Source: an uncultured Lachnospiraceae bacterium
GTDB taxonomy: Bacteria; Bacillota; Clostridia; Lachnospirales; Lachnospiraceae
Direction of reading: 5' to 3'
DNA length: 5,983 nt
NCBI GenBank assembly: GCA_900555195.1
Contig: USKC01000200.1
Coordinates: 1-5,983, forward strand
Both the position numbers and the translations under genes were made by a program. Shown here piece after piece: positions 1 through 5,983 of this stretch (position 1 is its first letter; the number at the start of each line of letters is the position of its first letter). A model generated the notes under the pieces. The model saw nothing but the letters and a program-made list of their open reading frames with translations, ran no database searches and was not told where the DNA came from.

Positions 1-2017
1 ATACCTCAAAGGCCCTGTCGCCTCTTCCGATCACAGTCTCAGCGATGGAGATCCAGGGGTTGTTGTGGCAGAAAATGCCGGCATTTTCCTTATATCCCGG
101 AGGATAGGAGGAAATCTCGCCCAGTTCCAGATGATACCTGGTATAGGCGGGCTGAAGGAGAACCACGCCGTATTTGGTGTCCAGACGTTCCTTTACGCTG
201 TCGAGCGCCTTCTCGGCCAGGCCTTCCTTTACGCCTACGCCAGCCAGCACGCAGAAGCCCTGAGGCTCGATGAAGATCTGGCCTTCCTCACATTCTTTGG
301 AACCTACCTTGTTGCCGTAGGCGTCATAGGCGCGTACGAACCATTCGCCGTCCCAGCCCGCATCAAGCAGCGCCTCGTTCATTGCGGCCACTTCCGCGCG
401 CGCTTCCTCTGCCAGTTCGTCTTTGTTAAGAAGCTGTGCCAGGCAGGCGAATTCCTCTCCGTATTTGACGAACATGCCGCCGATGAATACGGATTCAGCC
501 ACAGGTCCTTCGCTGGGGCCGAAGGTCTGGAAGGATTCTCCGGGCTTGTCGGAGAAGCAGTTCAGATTCAGGCAGTCGTTCCAGTCGGCACGGCCGATGA
601 GCGGCAGATTATGGGGGCCTTTATGTGTGGCGGTGAAGCGGAAGGAACGCGTAAGATGCTCGAAAAGTGTGCCTTCTCCGCCGTCATCGAACTTAACCGT
701 TTCGGAGAGGATGGACACATCCCCCGTTTCCCGGATATAGGCGCTGGTGCAGGCGATCAGCCACAGCGGATCGTCATTGAAGCCGCCGCCGATGTCCGCA
801 TTGCCGGTTTTGGTCAGAGGCTGATACTGATGATAAGTGCTGCCGTCGTTAAACTGTACGGCGGCGATATCCAGGATGCGTTCCCTTGCCCGCTCAGGAA
901 TCAGATGGACGAAGCCCAGCAGGTCCTGACAGGAATCCCTAAAGCCCATGCCGCGGCCGATGCCGGATTCATAATAGGAAGCGCTTCTGGACATGTTGAA
1001 GGTGACCATGCACTGATACTGGTTCCAGATGTTCACCATGCGGTTGACCTCTTCGCAGCCGGATTCGATCCGGTATCCGCCTAACAGCTCGGTCCAGTAC
1101 GCTTTCAGGGCGAGGAAGCTTTCGTCGGCTGCTTCCACGGTGCTGTAGCGCTCCAGCAGTGCGCGGGCCCTCGTTTTATTGATGACGCCGGCGGATTCCC
1201 ATTTTTCCTCCTCCGGATTCTCAATATAGGCCAGGACGAAAAGGAAAGAACGGCTCTCACCTGGCTTAAGCGTTACGTTGATCTGATGGGAAGCGATGGG
1301 AGACCAGCCATGGGCGATGGAACCGGTGGCAGCGCCTGCACGGACTGCAGCCGGCATCTCGGGACTGCCGTAGAAGCCCAGGAAGGCGTCGCGGCTGGTA
1401 TCAAATCCATCAATGGGCACATTGACAGAATAGAGCGCATAGTGGTTGCGGCGCTCCCTGTATTCCGTCTTGTGATAAATGGTGGAGCCATCCACTTCCA
1501 TTTCTCCGGTGCTTAAGTTCCTCTGGAAGTTCTTCATATCATCATCCGCGTTCCACAGGCACCATTCCACATAGGAGAAAAGCGTCAGGTTCTTTTCCGC
1601 ATCGCCATCGTTGGTGAGCGTCAGCTTGGTGAGTTCGCACGCATCGTTAAGAGGAACGAAGGTGAGCGCGCTGGCGGTGACCTGATTCAGGCTTCCGGTA
1701 AAACGGCTGTAACCCATTCCGTGACGGCATTCGTAGGAATCCAGCGTCCGTTTGGTGGGCTGCCAGCCCGGGTTCCAGACGGTGTCACCGTCCTTAATAT
1801 AGAAATATTTTCCGTTGTTGTCATACGGAACATTGTTGTAACGGTAGCGGGTCAGGCGGAGCAGCTTGGCATCTTTATAGAAAGAATATCCGCCGCAGGT
1901 GTTGGAAATCAGGGAGAAAAAGTCCTTGCAGCCCAGGTAATTGATCCAGGGCAACGGTGTTTCCGGCGTGGTGATCACATACTCACGCGCCTGATCGTCA
2001 AAATATCCGAATTTCAT
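1..2017 (-). CDS. cbp: Cellobiose phosphorylase (GH94), 3' end missing
   Basis: Cytoplasmic enzyme that splits cellobiose with inorganic phosphate into alpha-glucose 1-phosphate and glucose, saving ATP compared with hydrolysis. Reading from ATG 2017-2015, 672 codons are open to the window edge; from memory the family is about 810 residues, so roughly 140 C-terminal residues are missing. The start MKFGYFDD and blocks such as PWINYLG (24-29), FSLISNT (34-40), YECRHG (95-100) and [19 protein letters not shown] (329-347) match my memory of Clostridium thermocellum cellobiose phosphorylase almost word for word. GRGMGFRDS (354-362) lies in the subsite that holds the non-reducing glucose. [10 protein letters not shown] (475-484) carries the catalytic acid, Asp481 (bases 575-577). 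[16 protein letters not shown] (638-653) contains the likely phosphate-binding His651. No signal peptide. GGAGG sits 6 bases before the ATG. Cellodextrin phosphorylase is less likely because its N-terminus is longer and different. It is transcribed away from the regulator and shares its operator sequence. Confidence 0.96.
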   Translation of the reverse strand, partial: MKFGYFDDQAREYVITTPETPLPWINYLGCKDFFSLISNTCGGYSFYKDAKLLRLTRYRYNNVPYDNNGKYFYIKDGDTVWNPGWQPTKRTLDSYECRHGMGYSRFTGSLNQVTASALTFVPLNDACELTKLTLTNDGDAEKNLTLFSYVEWCLWNADDDMKNFQRNLSTGEMEVDGSTIYHKTEYRERRNHYALYSVNVPIDGFDTSRDAFLGFYGSPEMPAAVRAGAATGSIAHGWSPIASHQINVTLKPGESRSFLFVLAYIENPEEEKWESAGVINKTRARALLERYSTVEAADESFLALKAYWTELLGGYRIESGCEEVNRMVNIWNQYQCMVTFNMSRSASYYESGIGRGMGFRDSCQDLLGFVHLIPERARERILDIAAVQFNDGSTYHQYQPLTKTGNADIGGGFNDDPLWLIACTSAYIRETGDVSILSETVKFDDGGEGTLFEHLTRSFRFTATHKGPHNLPLIGRADWNDCLNLNCFSDKPGESFQTFGPSEGPVAESVFIGGMFVKYGEEFACLAQLLNKDELAEEARAEVAAMNEALLDAGWDGEWFVRAYDAYGNKVGSKECEEGQIFIEPQGFCVLAGVGVKEGLAEKALDSVKERLDTKYGVVLLQPAYTRYHLELGEISSYPPGYKENAGIFCHNNPWISIAETVIGRGDRAFEV

Positions 2018-2023
2018 GAGATA

Positions 2024-2028
2024 CCTCC
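2024..2028 (-). promoter_or_regulatory. Ribosome binding site of cellobiose phosphorylase
   Basis: On the minus strand GGAGG lies 6 bases before the ATG at 2017. It fixes the start and agrees with the family N-terminus MKFG. Confidence 0.85.
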
Positions 2029-2119
2029 ATCTTCATCTTTCTTGTGCCGGCCGGGCATCCTTTTGGGAAAATGCCGCAGCAAGGCGTGTTTCGGGTTGTG
2101 CATATCCTGTACATCATTC

Positions 2120-2134
2120 GCGAAAACGATTAAG
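2120..2134. promoter_or_regulatory. LacI-family operator, left copy
   Basis: The 15-mer gcgaaaacgattaag is identical to the copy at 2315-2329. It is an imperfect palindrome around a central CG, the usual form of LacI/CcpA-family sites, where the hinge helix opens the minor groove at the CpG. It lies in the leader of the phosphorylase transcript. An alternative is a CcpA cre site: against the recalled consensus TGAAANCGNTTNCA it matches 8 of 11 fixed positions. Exact duplication beside a gene for a LacI-type protein favours a local operator. Confidence 0.75.
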
Positions 2135-2165
2135 TAAACAGATAAACAATATCCCTGTAAGCTGA

Positions 2166-2194
2166 ATTATAAGGAGGTAGGGAAGATTTTGCAA
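2166..2194 (-). promoter_or_regulatory. Predicted sigma-70/SigA promoter for cellobiose phosphorylase
   Basis: Read on the minus strand, TTGCAA (2194-2189) is followed after exactly 17 bases by a perfect TATAAT (2171-2166). The expected transcript start is near 2159, giving a leader of about 140 bases. The left operator copy (2120-2134) falls at about +26 to +40, inside that leader. This suggests repression by blocking elongation or promoter escape rather than by covering the -10 or -35 boxes. The promoter is seen in the sequence; its use is inferred. Confidence 0.7.
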
Positions 2195-2278
2195 GAAAAA
2201 TATATTCGTTATTTTAGCCTAAAAATAAGGGAAAAATTTGACATTCTGTGAAAAAAGAAAAAACAGGGGAAAGGGGGC

Positions 2279-2308
2279 TTGCAATCTTCCTGGATTCTAT
2301 TGTATGCT
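2279..2308 (+). promoter_or_regulatory. Predicted promoter of the repressor/alpha-xylosidase operon
   Basis: TTGCAA (2279-2284) and TATGCT (2303-2308) are 18 bases apart. The expected transcript start, about 2315, is the first base of the right operator copy, which fits a repressor that blocks its own promoter. The boxes are only moderate matches. A weaker alternative is TATATT at 2201-2206 with a poor -35 element. Confidence 0.55.
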
Positions 2309-2314
2309 GAAATA

Positions 2315-2329
2315 GCGAAAACGATTAAG
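2315..2329. promoter_or_regulatory. LacI-family operator, right copy
   Basis: Second exact copy of gcgaaaacgattaag, in the same orientation and 195 bases from the first. It starts at the predicted transcription start of the repressor gene and lies 44 bases before its ATG, the expected place for autorepression. The flanks of the two copies differ, so the conserved core stands out as the selected part. Confidence 0.78.
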
Positions 2330-2356
2330 AAAATGGAGTGGGGAGGGAAAGAAAAA

Positions 2357-2363
2357 GGGAGGG
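2357..2363 (+). promoter_or_regulatory. Ribosome binding site of the LacI-family gene
   Basis: GGGAGGG ends 9 bases before ATG 2373. The same heptamer occurs at 2341-2347, so the leader carries it twice in a purine-only stretch. A second in-frame ATG at 2382 (Met4) is a possible alternative start. Confidence 0.55.
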
Positions 2364-2372
2364 AAGGAACAG

Positions 2373-3401
2373 ATGTCATCCATGAAGGATATTGCGCTTG
2401 CATGCGGAGTATCCGTCGCCACGGTGAGCAAGGCGCTGAATGATCAGCCCGATATCGGCGAAAAAACCAAACGGATGGTGAAGAAAAAGGCGGAACAGCT
2501 GGGGTATCATCCGAACTCTGTGGCGAGGGCGCTGAAGACGAACCGAAGTTATAATCTCGGCGTTTTATTTGCGGATGCGTCGCACAGCGGTCTGACACAT
2601 GATTATTTTGCGAGCGTTCTGGAGAGTTTCAAGGAAGCCGCAGAGGAGAAAGGGTACGACATTACCTTTGTAAATAATAATAAAGCGAGGAACGGCAGGA
2701 TGTCCTATCTGGAGCATGTGCGCTACAGGGGCTTTGACGGAGTGGTCATTGCCTGTGTGGATTTCACGGATCCGGAGGTGCTGGAACTGGTGGAAAGCGA
2801 TGTGCCGGTGGTGACGATTGACCATGTCTTTAACGGCAGGATCGCGATTCTTTCCGATAATGTGAAGGGAATGGAGCAGCTGCTTTCATTCGCATATGAA
2901 CAGGGGCACAGAAAGATCGCCTATATCCATGGTTCAGATTCATCCGTTACCCGCAGCAGGCTCTCTTCGTTCTACAAGACGGCGGAGGAACTGGGGCTGG
3001 AAATTCCGGATGAATATGTATGCGAAGCTGCTTATCGGGATACGGAAGCGGCCTGTGTGGCAACGGAGGCGCTGCTGGCGCTTCCGTCGCCGCCAACCTG
3101 TATTCTGTATCCGGACGATTTTGCCTGCTTCGGCGGCTTGAACGTGATGCTTCGCAGAGGCATCCGGGTGCCGGAGGATATATCGGTGGCAGGATATGAT
3201 GGCCTGCGCATCGGGCGGCATGTGCAGCCGCGGCTGACGACGCTGATGCAGGATACGGAGAAGCTGGGAAGCTATGCGGCAAGGGAGCTGATCGGGCTGA
3301 TAGAGAAACCGAAAACCTGTATTCCCAGGATCATCATGGTGGAAGGCTGTGTTTATCCGGGCGAATCCTTAGGGCGCGTCCGGGAAGATGAAAAGAAATA
3401 A
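2373..3401 (+). CDS. LacI-family transcriptional repressor
   Basis: A 342-residue, full-length LacI/GalR-type DNA-binding protein. Residues 4-23 (MKDIALACGVSVATVSKALN) form the helix-turn-helix, with Val15-Ala16 and Lys20 at the positions that usually set operator specificity. Residues 48-55 (NSVARALK) are the hinge helix, with Leu54 as the residue expected to wedge into the central CpG. Residues from about 60 form a periplasmic-binding-protein-like sugar domain: NLGVLFAD at 61-68, and VAGYDG at 272-277, whose Asp276 lies where relatives often contact the effector. No C-terminal leucine heptad is seen, so a dimer rather than a LacI-like tetramer is expected. It is followed after 13 bases by the alpha-xylosidase gene, so the two should be cotranscribed. 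Twin operators upstream suggest it controls itself, the xylosidase and the divergent phosphorylase. The effector is unknown; a xyloglucan fragment or cellobiose is an inference. Met4 could be the true start. Confidence 0.95.
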   Translation: MSSMKDIALACGVSVATVSKALNDQPDIGEKTKRMVKKKAEQLGYHPNSVARALKTNRSYNLGVLFADASHSGLTHDYFASVLESFKEAAEEKGYDITFVNNNKARNGRMSYLEHVRYRGFDGVVIACVDFTDPEVLELVESDVPVVTIDHVFNGRIAILSDNVKGMEQLLSFAYEQGHRKIAYIHGSDSSVTRSRLSSFYKTAEELGLEIPDEYVCEAAYRDTEAACVATEALLALPSPPTCILYPDDFACFGGLNVMLRRGIRVPEDISVAGYDGLRIGRHVQPRLTTLMQDTEKLGSYAARELIGLIEKPKTCIPRIIMVEGCVYPGESLGRVREDEKK

Positions 3402-3402
3402 A

Positions 3403-3409
3403 AGGAGGT
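3403..3409 (+). promoter_or_regulatory. Ribosome binding site that fixes the alpha-xylosidase start
   Basis: AGGAGGT lies 5 bases before ATG 3415 and starts 2 bases after the repressor stop codon. It selects ATG 3415 over the in-frame ATG at 3388, which overlaps the repressor gene and lacks a good ribosome site. Close spacing suggests translational coupling. Confidence 0.9.
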
Positions 3410-3414
3410 ACAAG

Positions 3415-5781
3415 ATGAAATTTACAGAAGGATACTGGCTGCGCAGCGAGCGCGCCAACATTTTATATGCTGCGCAGGCATATGACGTGCGCGAAATCAA
3501 TGGAGGGATGCGCGTCCTGGCTCCGGTTGGGCCGATCACATCCAGAGGGGCGACGCTGAATATGCCCACCATCACCATTGAATTCACGTCTCCCAGGGAG
3601 AACATCATCATGGTTCGCGCCTGGCACCATGAAGGATACTGGAAGCCGGAACCCGTATGCCCGAAGCATGAGGACAGACTGCCGGTGGACGTGAAGATTA
3701 CGGACGAAGAGGCCGTGATGAAGGCCGGGAAAGTGACGGTGCGCGTAAACCGCAAAGAATGGGGATACCGCTTTGAGGCGGACGGAAGGGTGCTGACCTC
3801 CTGTGATTTCCGTAATCTGGGCTATGCCAGATGGGACAGGAAACCTTCCACCATGTTCCCGGAGGATAATTATCTGACGGAGACGGGAAAACCTTATATG
3901 GTGAACGAGCTTTCCCTTCAGGTGGGAGAGAATGTATATGGATTCGGCGAACGTTTTACCGCGTTCGTGAAAAACGGACAAGTTGTGGAGACCTGGAATG
4001 AGGACGGCGGTACGGCCTCTCAGGTGGCATACAAGAGCGTTCCTTTCTATATGACCAACAAGGGATACGGCGTATATGTGGATCATACGGACAATGTTTC
4101 CTTTGAAGTGGCCAGCGAAAAGGTGGAATATGTGGGCTTTTCCGTTCCGGGAGAAGAACTTCGCTACTGCCTGATTTACGGCCCTACGCCCAAGGAGATC
4201 CTGAAGAACTATACCGCCTATACAGGACGGCCTGCCCTGCCTCCTGCTTGGAGCTTCGGCCTGTGGCTGTCCACGTCCTTTACCACCAACTATGACGAGC
4301 AGACCACCAGTTCCTTCATTCAGGGCATGGAGGAAAGAAACATTCCTCTTTCCGTGTTCCATTTTGACTGCTTCTGGATGAGAGAGTTCCAGTGGTGTGA
4401 TTTCACCTGGGATGACAGAGTGTTCCCGGATACGGAAGGAATGCTTCGCAGATATCATGACAGAGGCTTAAAGATCTGTGTCTGGATCAATCCCTACATC
4501 GCGCAGGGAACCCCGTTTTTTAAGGAAGGCGTGGAAGGCGGATACCTGGTGAAAAGAGCGGACGGCAAGGGCGTATGGCAGACGGATAACTGGCAGGCTG
4601 GAATGGGACTGGTGGATTTCACCAATCCGGAGGCGTGCAAATGGTATGCAAACAAGCTGAAGACCCTGCTGGATATGGGTGTGGACTGCTTTAAGACGGA
4701 TTTCGGCGAGAGAATTCCTGTGGATGTATGCTGGCATGATGGAAGCGATCCGGGAAGCATGCACAATTATTACACCTATCTGTACAATGAATGCGTGTTC
4801 AACCTGCTGAAGGAAGTAAAGGGTGAAGGAGAGGCGGTTCTCTTTGCCAGAAGCGCCTGCGCAGGCGGACAGCAGTTCCCGGTGCATTGGGGAGGAGACT
4901 GCTCCGCTAACTACCCGTCCATGGCGGAAACGGTGCGCGGCGGCCTTTCCTTCGCGATGTCCGGTTTCTCCTTCTGGAGCCATGATATTTCCGGATTTGA
5001 GAATACCGCATCCCCTGACCTGTATAAGAGATGGGCAGCGTTCGGCCTCCTTTCCTCTCACAGCCGTCTGCACGGCTCAGGAAGCTATCGTGTGCCGTGG
5101 GTATTCGATGATGAGGCGAGCGATGTGGTACGCTACTTTGTAAATCTGAAGTGTTCCCTGATGCCTTATCTGTATTCCAAGGCTGTGGAAGCGCATGAAG
5201 ACGGAACGCCCATGATGCGTCCCATGGTATTTGAATTCCCGTCCGATCCTGCGGCGGCCTGGCTGGATACGCAGTATATGCTGGGAGATGCGCTTCTTGT
5301 GGCTCCGGTGCTGCGGGAAGATAAGAAAGCGCAGTTCTACCTGCCTGAAGGAAGATGGACGGACTACTTCACAGGAGAAGTCAAAGATGGCGGCCGCTAT
5401 TATGAAGGGGAATATGATTATTTCTCTCTGCCGCTGTATGTGAAGCCGGGCACGCTGCTGGCCACCGGAGCGGTTTGCGACAGGCCGGATTATGATTATC
5501 GGGAAGGTGCGACGCTTCATCTGTATGAACTTGCGGATGGCGCTTGCAGCGACTGCCGCATCGTGGATCAGAAGGGTGTGGACGTGTGCAGGGTTACGGC
5601 CAGACGTCAGGGCAATGTGATTTCTTTTGAATCGAATGCGGATATGAAGGGACTGACCATCCTTCTGCACGGCCTGGAGGCCAAATCGGTGCAGACAAAG
5701 CAGCCGGTGGAGGAAGCGGACGGATGCGCTAAGATCACTGTGGATGAAACGATGCAGACGCTGGAAATCGAATTGATTTAA
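3415..5781 (+). CDS. yicI: Alpha-xylosidase, GH31, YicI type
   Basis: A 788-residue cytoplasmic glycosidase that removes alpha-1,6-linked xylose from the non-reducing end of xyloglucan oligosaccharides such as isoprimeverose. It aligns from memory along almost its whole length with E. coli YicI. Order: N-terminal beta-sandwich (about 1-255) with WNEDGGT, whose Asp197 reaches the active site; catalytic barrel (about 256-600); two C-terminal beta domains. HFDCFWM (316-322) carries Cys319-Phe320, the pair linked to xylose rather than glucose preference. KTDFGERIP (427-435) carries the nucleophile Asp429, and WGGDCSANY (492-500) the acid/base Asp495. Trp357, Lys427, Arg479 and His553 match YicI pocket residues. 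No catalytic residue is missing and there is no signal peptide. ATG 3415 is chosen for its ribosome site and the family N-terminus (MKFTEGYW, like MKISDGNW). It is cotranscribed with the repressor and ends before a strong terminator. GH31 alpha-glucosidase is much less likely. Confidence 0.96.
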   Translation: MKFTEGYWLRSERANILYAAQAYDVREINGGMRVLAPVGPITSRGATLNMPTITIEFTSPRENIIMVRAWHHEGYWKPEPVCPKHEDRLPVDVKITDEEAVMKAGKVTVRVNRKEWGYRFEADGRVLTSCDFRNLGYARWDRKPSTMFPEDNYLTETGKPYMVNELSLQVGENVYGFGERFTAFVKNGQVVETWNEDGGTASQVAYKSVPFYMTNKGYGVYVDHTDNVSFEVASEKVEYVGFSVPGEELRYCLIYGPTPKEILKNYTAYTGRPALPPAWSFGLWLSTSFTTNYDEQTTSSFIQGMEERNIPLSVFHFDCFWMREFQWCDFTWDDRVFPDTEGMLRRYHDRGLKICVWINPYIAQGTPFFKEGVEGGYLVKRADGKGVWQTDNWQAGMGLVDFTNPEACKWYANKLKTLLDMGVDCFKTDFGERIPVDVCWHDGSDPGSMHNYYTYLYNECVFNLLKEVKGEGEAVLFARSACAGGQQFPVHWGGDCSANYPSMAETVRGGLSFAMSGFSFWSHDISGFENTASPDLYKRWAAFGLLSSHSRLHGSGSYRVPWVFDDEASDVVRYFVNLKCSLMPYLYSKAVEAHEDGTPMMRPMVFEFPSDPAAAWLDTQYMLGDALLVAPVLREDKKAQFYLPEGRWTDYFTGEVKDGGRYYEGEYDYFSLPLYVKPGTLLATGAVCDRPDYDYREGATLHLYELADGACSDCRIVDQKGVDVCRVTARRQGNVISFESNADMKGLTILLHGLEAKSVQTKQPVEEADGCAKITVDETMQTLEIELI

Positions 5782-5809
5782 GCGGCGTGAACTGAAAAAG
5801 CATAAGAAA

Positions 5810-5846
5810 GACAAATCCCCCGCAGCCCGGCTGCGGGGTATTTGTC
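5810..5846. terminator. Strong hairpin terminator, probably bidirectional
   Basis: Arms 5810-5825 and 5831-5846 pair over 16 bp with one mismatch (C5817 against A5840) around a 5-base loop, cccgg. The GC core CCCCGCAG/CTGCGGGG is preceded by an A-rich and followed by a T-rich stretch on the plus strand, 28 bases after the alpha-xylosidase stop. On the minus strand the hairpin is followed by a better T-rich run (bases 5809 down to about 5794), so it could also end a gene entering from the right. Confidence 0.82.
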
Positions 5847-5916
5847 CCTTGAGGCTTCCTTGCAGGAACTTTTTCGTCCGGCCGGAAAGATTGGTTTCCC
5901 TGCAAAGGAGTGACGG

Positions 5917-5983
5917 TTATTCGTAATGGTTCAGACGGCCCGGCTGGAAGACGGCAGACGCGCCCCCCTGGCCCTGCCCCGTA
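5917..5983 (-). CDS. Possible C-terminal tail of a convergent gene
   Basis: On the minus strand a frame open from the window edge gives 21 residues ending in VFQPGRLNHYE and then TAA (5919-5917). Most third codon positions are G or C, as in the neighbouring genes, and the frame ends about 70 bases before the shared hairpin, as a convergent gene should. I do not recognise the product. It is too short to be sure: another minus frame is also open here and the region could be non-coding. Confidence 0.35.
   Translation of the reverse strand, partial: TGQGQGGASAVFQPGRLNHYE

Larger units (their letters stand above)
2018..2372. other. Divergent intergenic control region
   Basis: This 355-base AT-rich, non-coding stretch separates the divergently read phosphorylase and repressor genes. 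It holds one promoter for each direction, two exact 15-bp operator copies (2120-2134 and 2315-2329), a weak hairpin in the phosphorylase leader (2054-2075), a perfect Shine-Dalgarno-like sequence on the plus strand with no assigned gene (2170-2178), purine-rich tracts (about 2250-2277 and 2335-2369) and the repressor ribosome site. No RNA gene or known riboswitch fold was recognised. Apart from the 20-codon TTG frame listed under findings, I see no coding potential. Confidence 0.85.

Noticed and set aside
65..1084. Long plus-strand reading frame (339 codons) opposite cellobiose phosphorylase
   Set aside because: The minus frame over the same bases encodes clear GH94 motifs including the catalytic Asp; the plus frame has no recognisable protein and reflects the strong third-position GC bias.
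2047..2054. CCGGCCGG occurs here and again at 5878-5885
   Set aside because: An eight-base GC palindrome appearing twice in 6 kb, with unrelated flanks, is easily chance.
2238..2243. Perfect TTGACA -35 box on the plus strand
   Set aside because: No acceptable -10 box follows at 16-18 bases; the spacing lands in an A/G-rich run.
3388..3414. Earlier in-frame start for the alpha-xylosidase (MKRNKRRYK)
   Set aside because: These bases contain the repressor stop and the AGGAGGT site itself; ATG 3415 has ideal spacing and matches the YicI N-terminus.
3463..4458. 331-codon minus frame opposite the alpha-xylosidase
   Set aside because: It is antisense to a near full-length YicI match, with no ribosome site or family resemblance.
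5077..5814. 245-codon minus frame covering the end of the alpha-xylosidase
   Set aside because: It runs through the terminator hairpin and the C-terminal domains of a well-matched gene; the composition is typical of an antisense shadow.
5926..5983. Possible new plus-strand gene start (ATG 5926) after AAGGAG
   Set aside because: The spacing of 15 bases from AGGAG is too long, and the opposite strand offers a better reading with a stop codon placed before the terminator.
1..5983. Search for CRISPR arrays, insertion sequences, tRNA, riboswitches or a novel defence or biosynthetic system
   Set aside because: No regularly spaced repeats, transposase motifs, terminal repeats, cloverleaf sequence or unfamiliar multi-gene cassette was seen; the genes are well-known sugar-utilisation families.

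Overview
The window looks like a carbohydrate-utilisation locus from a low-to-mid GC Gram-positive anaerobe, most likely a clostridial/Lachnospiraceae-type gut bacterium. This rests on strong AGGAGG-type ribosome sites, a LacI/CcpA-type regulator, a Clostridium-like cellobiose phosphorylase and an AT-rich control region between GC-richer genes. The species cannot be named from the sequence alone.

Layout. On the minus strand, 2017 down to 1, is the N-terminal 672 codons of a GH94 cellobiose phosphorylase that runs off the left edge. From 2018 to 2372 is a divergent control region. It holds a good minus-strand promoter (TTGCAA-17-TATAAT), a plausible plus-strand promoter (TTGCAA-18-TATGCT) and two exact copies of a 15-bp LacI-type operator, gcgaaaacgattaag, one for each transcription unit. 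On the plus strand follow a complete LacI-family repressor (2373-3401) and, after 13 bases, a complete GH31 alpha-xylosidase of the YicI type (3415-5781). A strong hairpin terminator lies at 5810-5846. A short reading frame entering from the right edge on the minus strand (5917-5983) may be the tail of a convergent gene.

How the parts fit. Both enzymes lack signal peptides and should act in the cytoplasm on imported oligosaccharides. A YicI-type alpha-xylosidase removes alpha-1,6-xylose from the non-reducing end of xyloglucan fragments such as isoprimeverose. Cellobiose phosphorylase splits the exposed cellobiose with phosphate into glucose 1-phosphate and glucose. The shared operator predicts that the repressor controls itself, the xylosidase and the phosphorylase together, probably relieved by a xyloglucan or cellobiose-type sugar (inference). 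The transporter and a beta-glucosidase would be expected nearby but are not in the window.

I see no CRISPR array, mobile element, tRNA, rRNA or unknown multi-gene system. The points most worth a second look are in the divergent control region: the twin operators and their unequal placement, an orphan perfect Shine-Dalgarno sequence followed by a 20-codon TTG reading frame, and a doubled GGGAGGG motif at the repressor's ribosome site.
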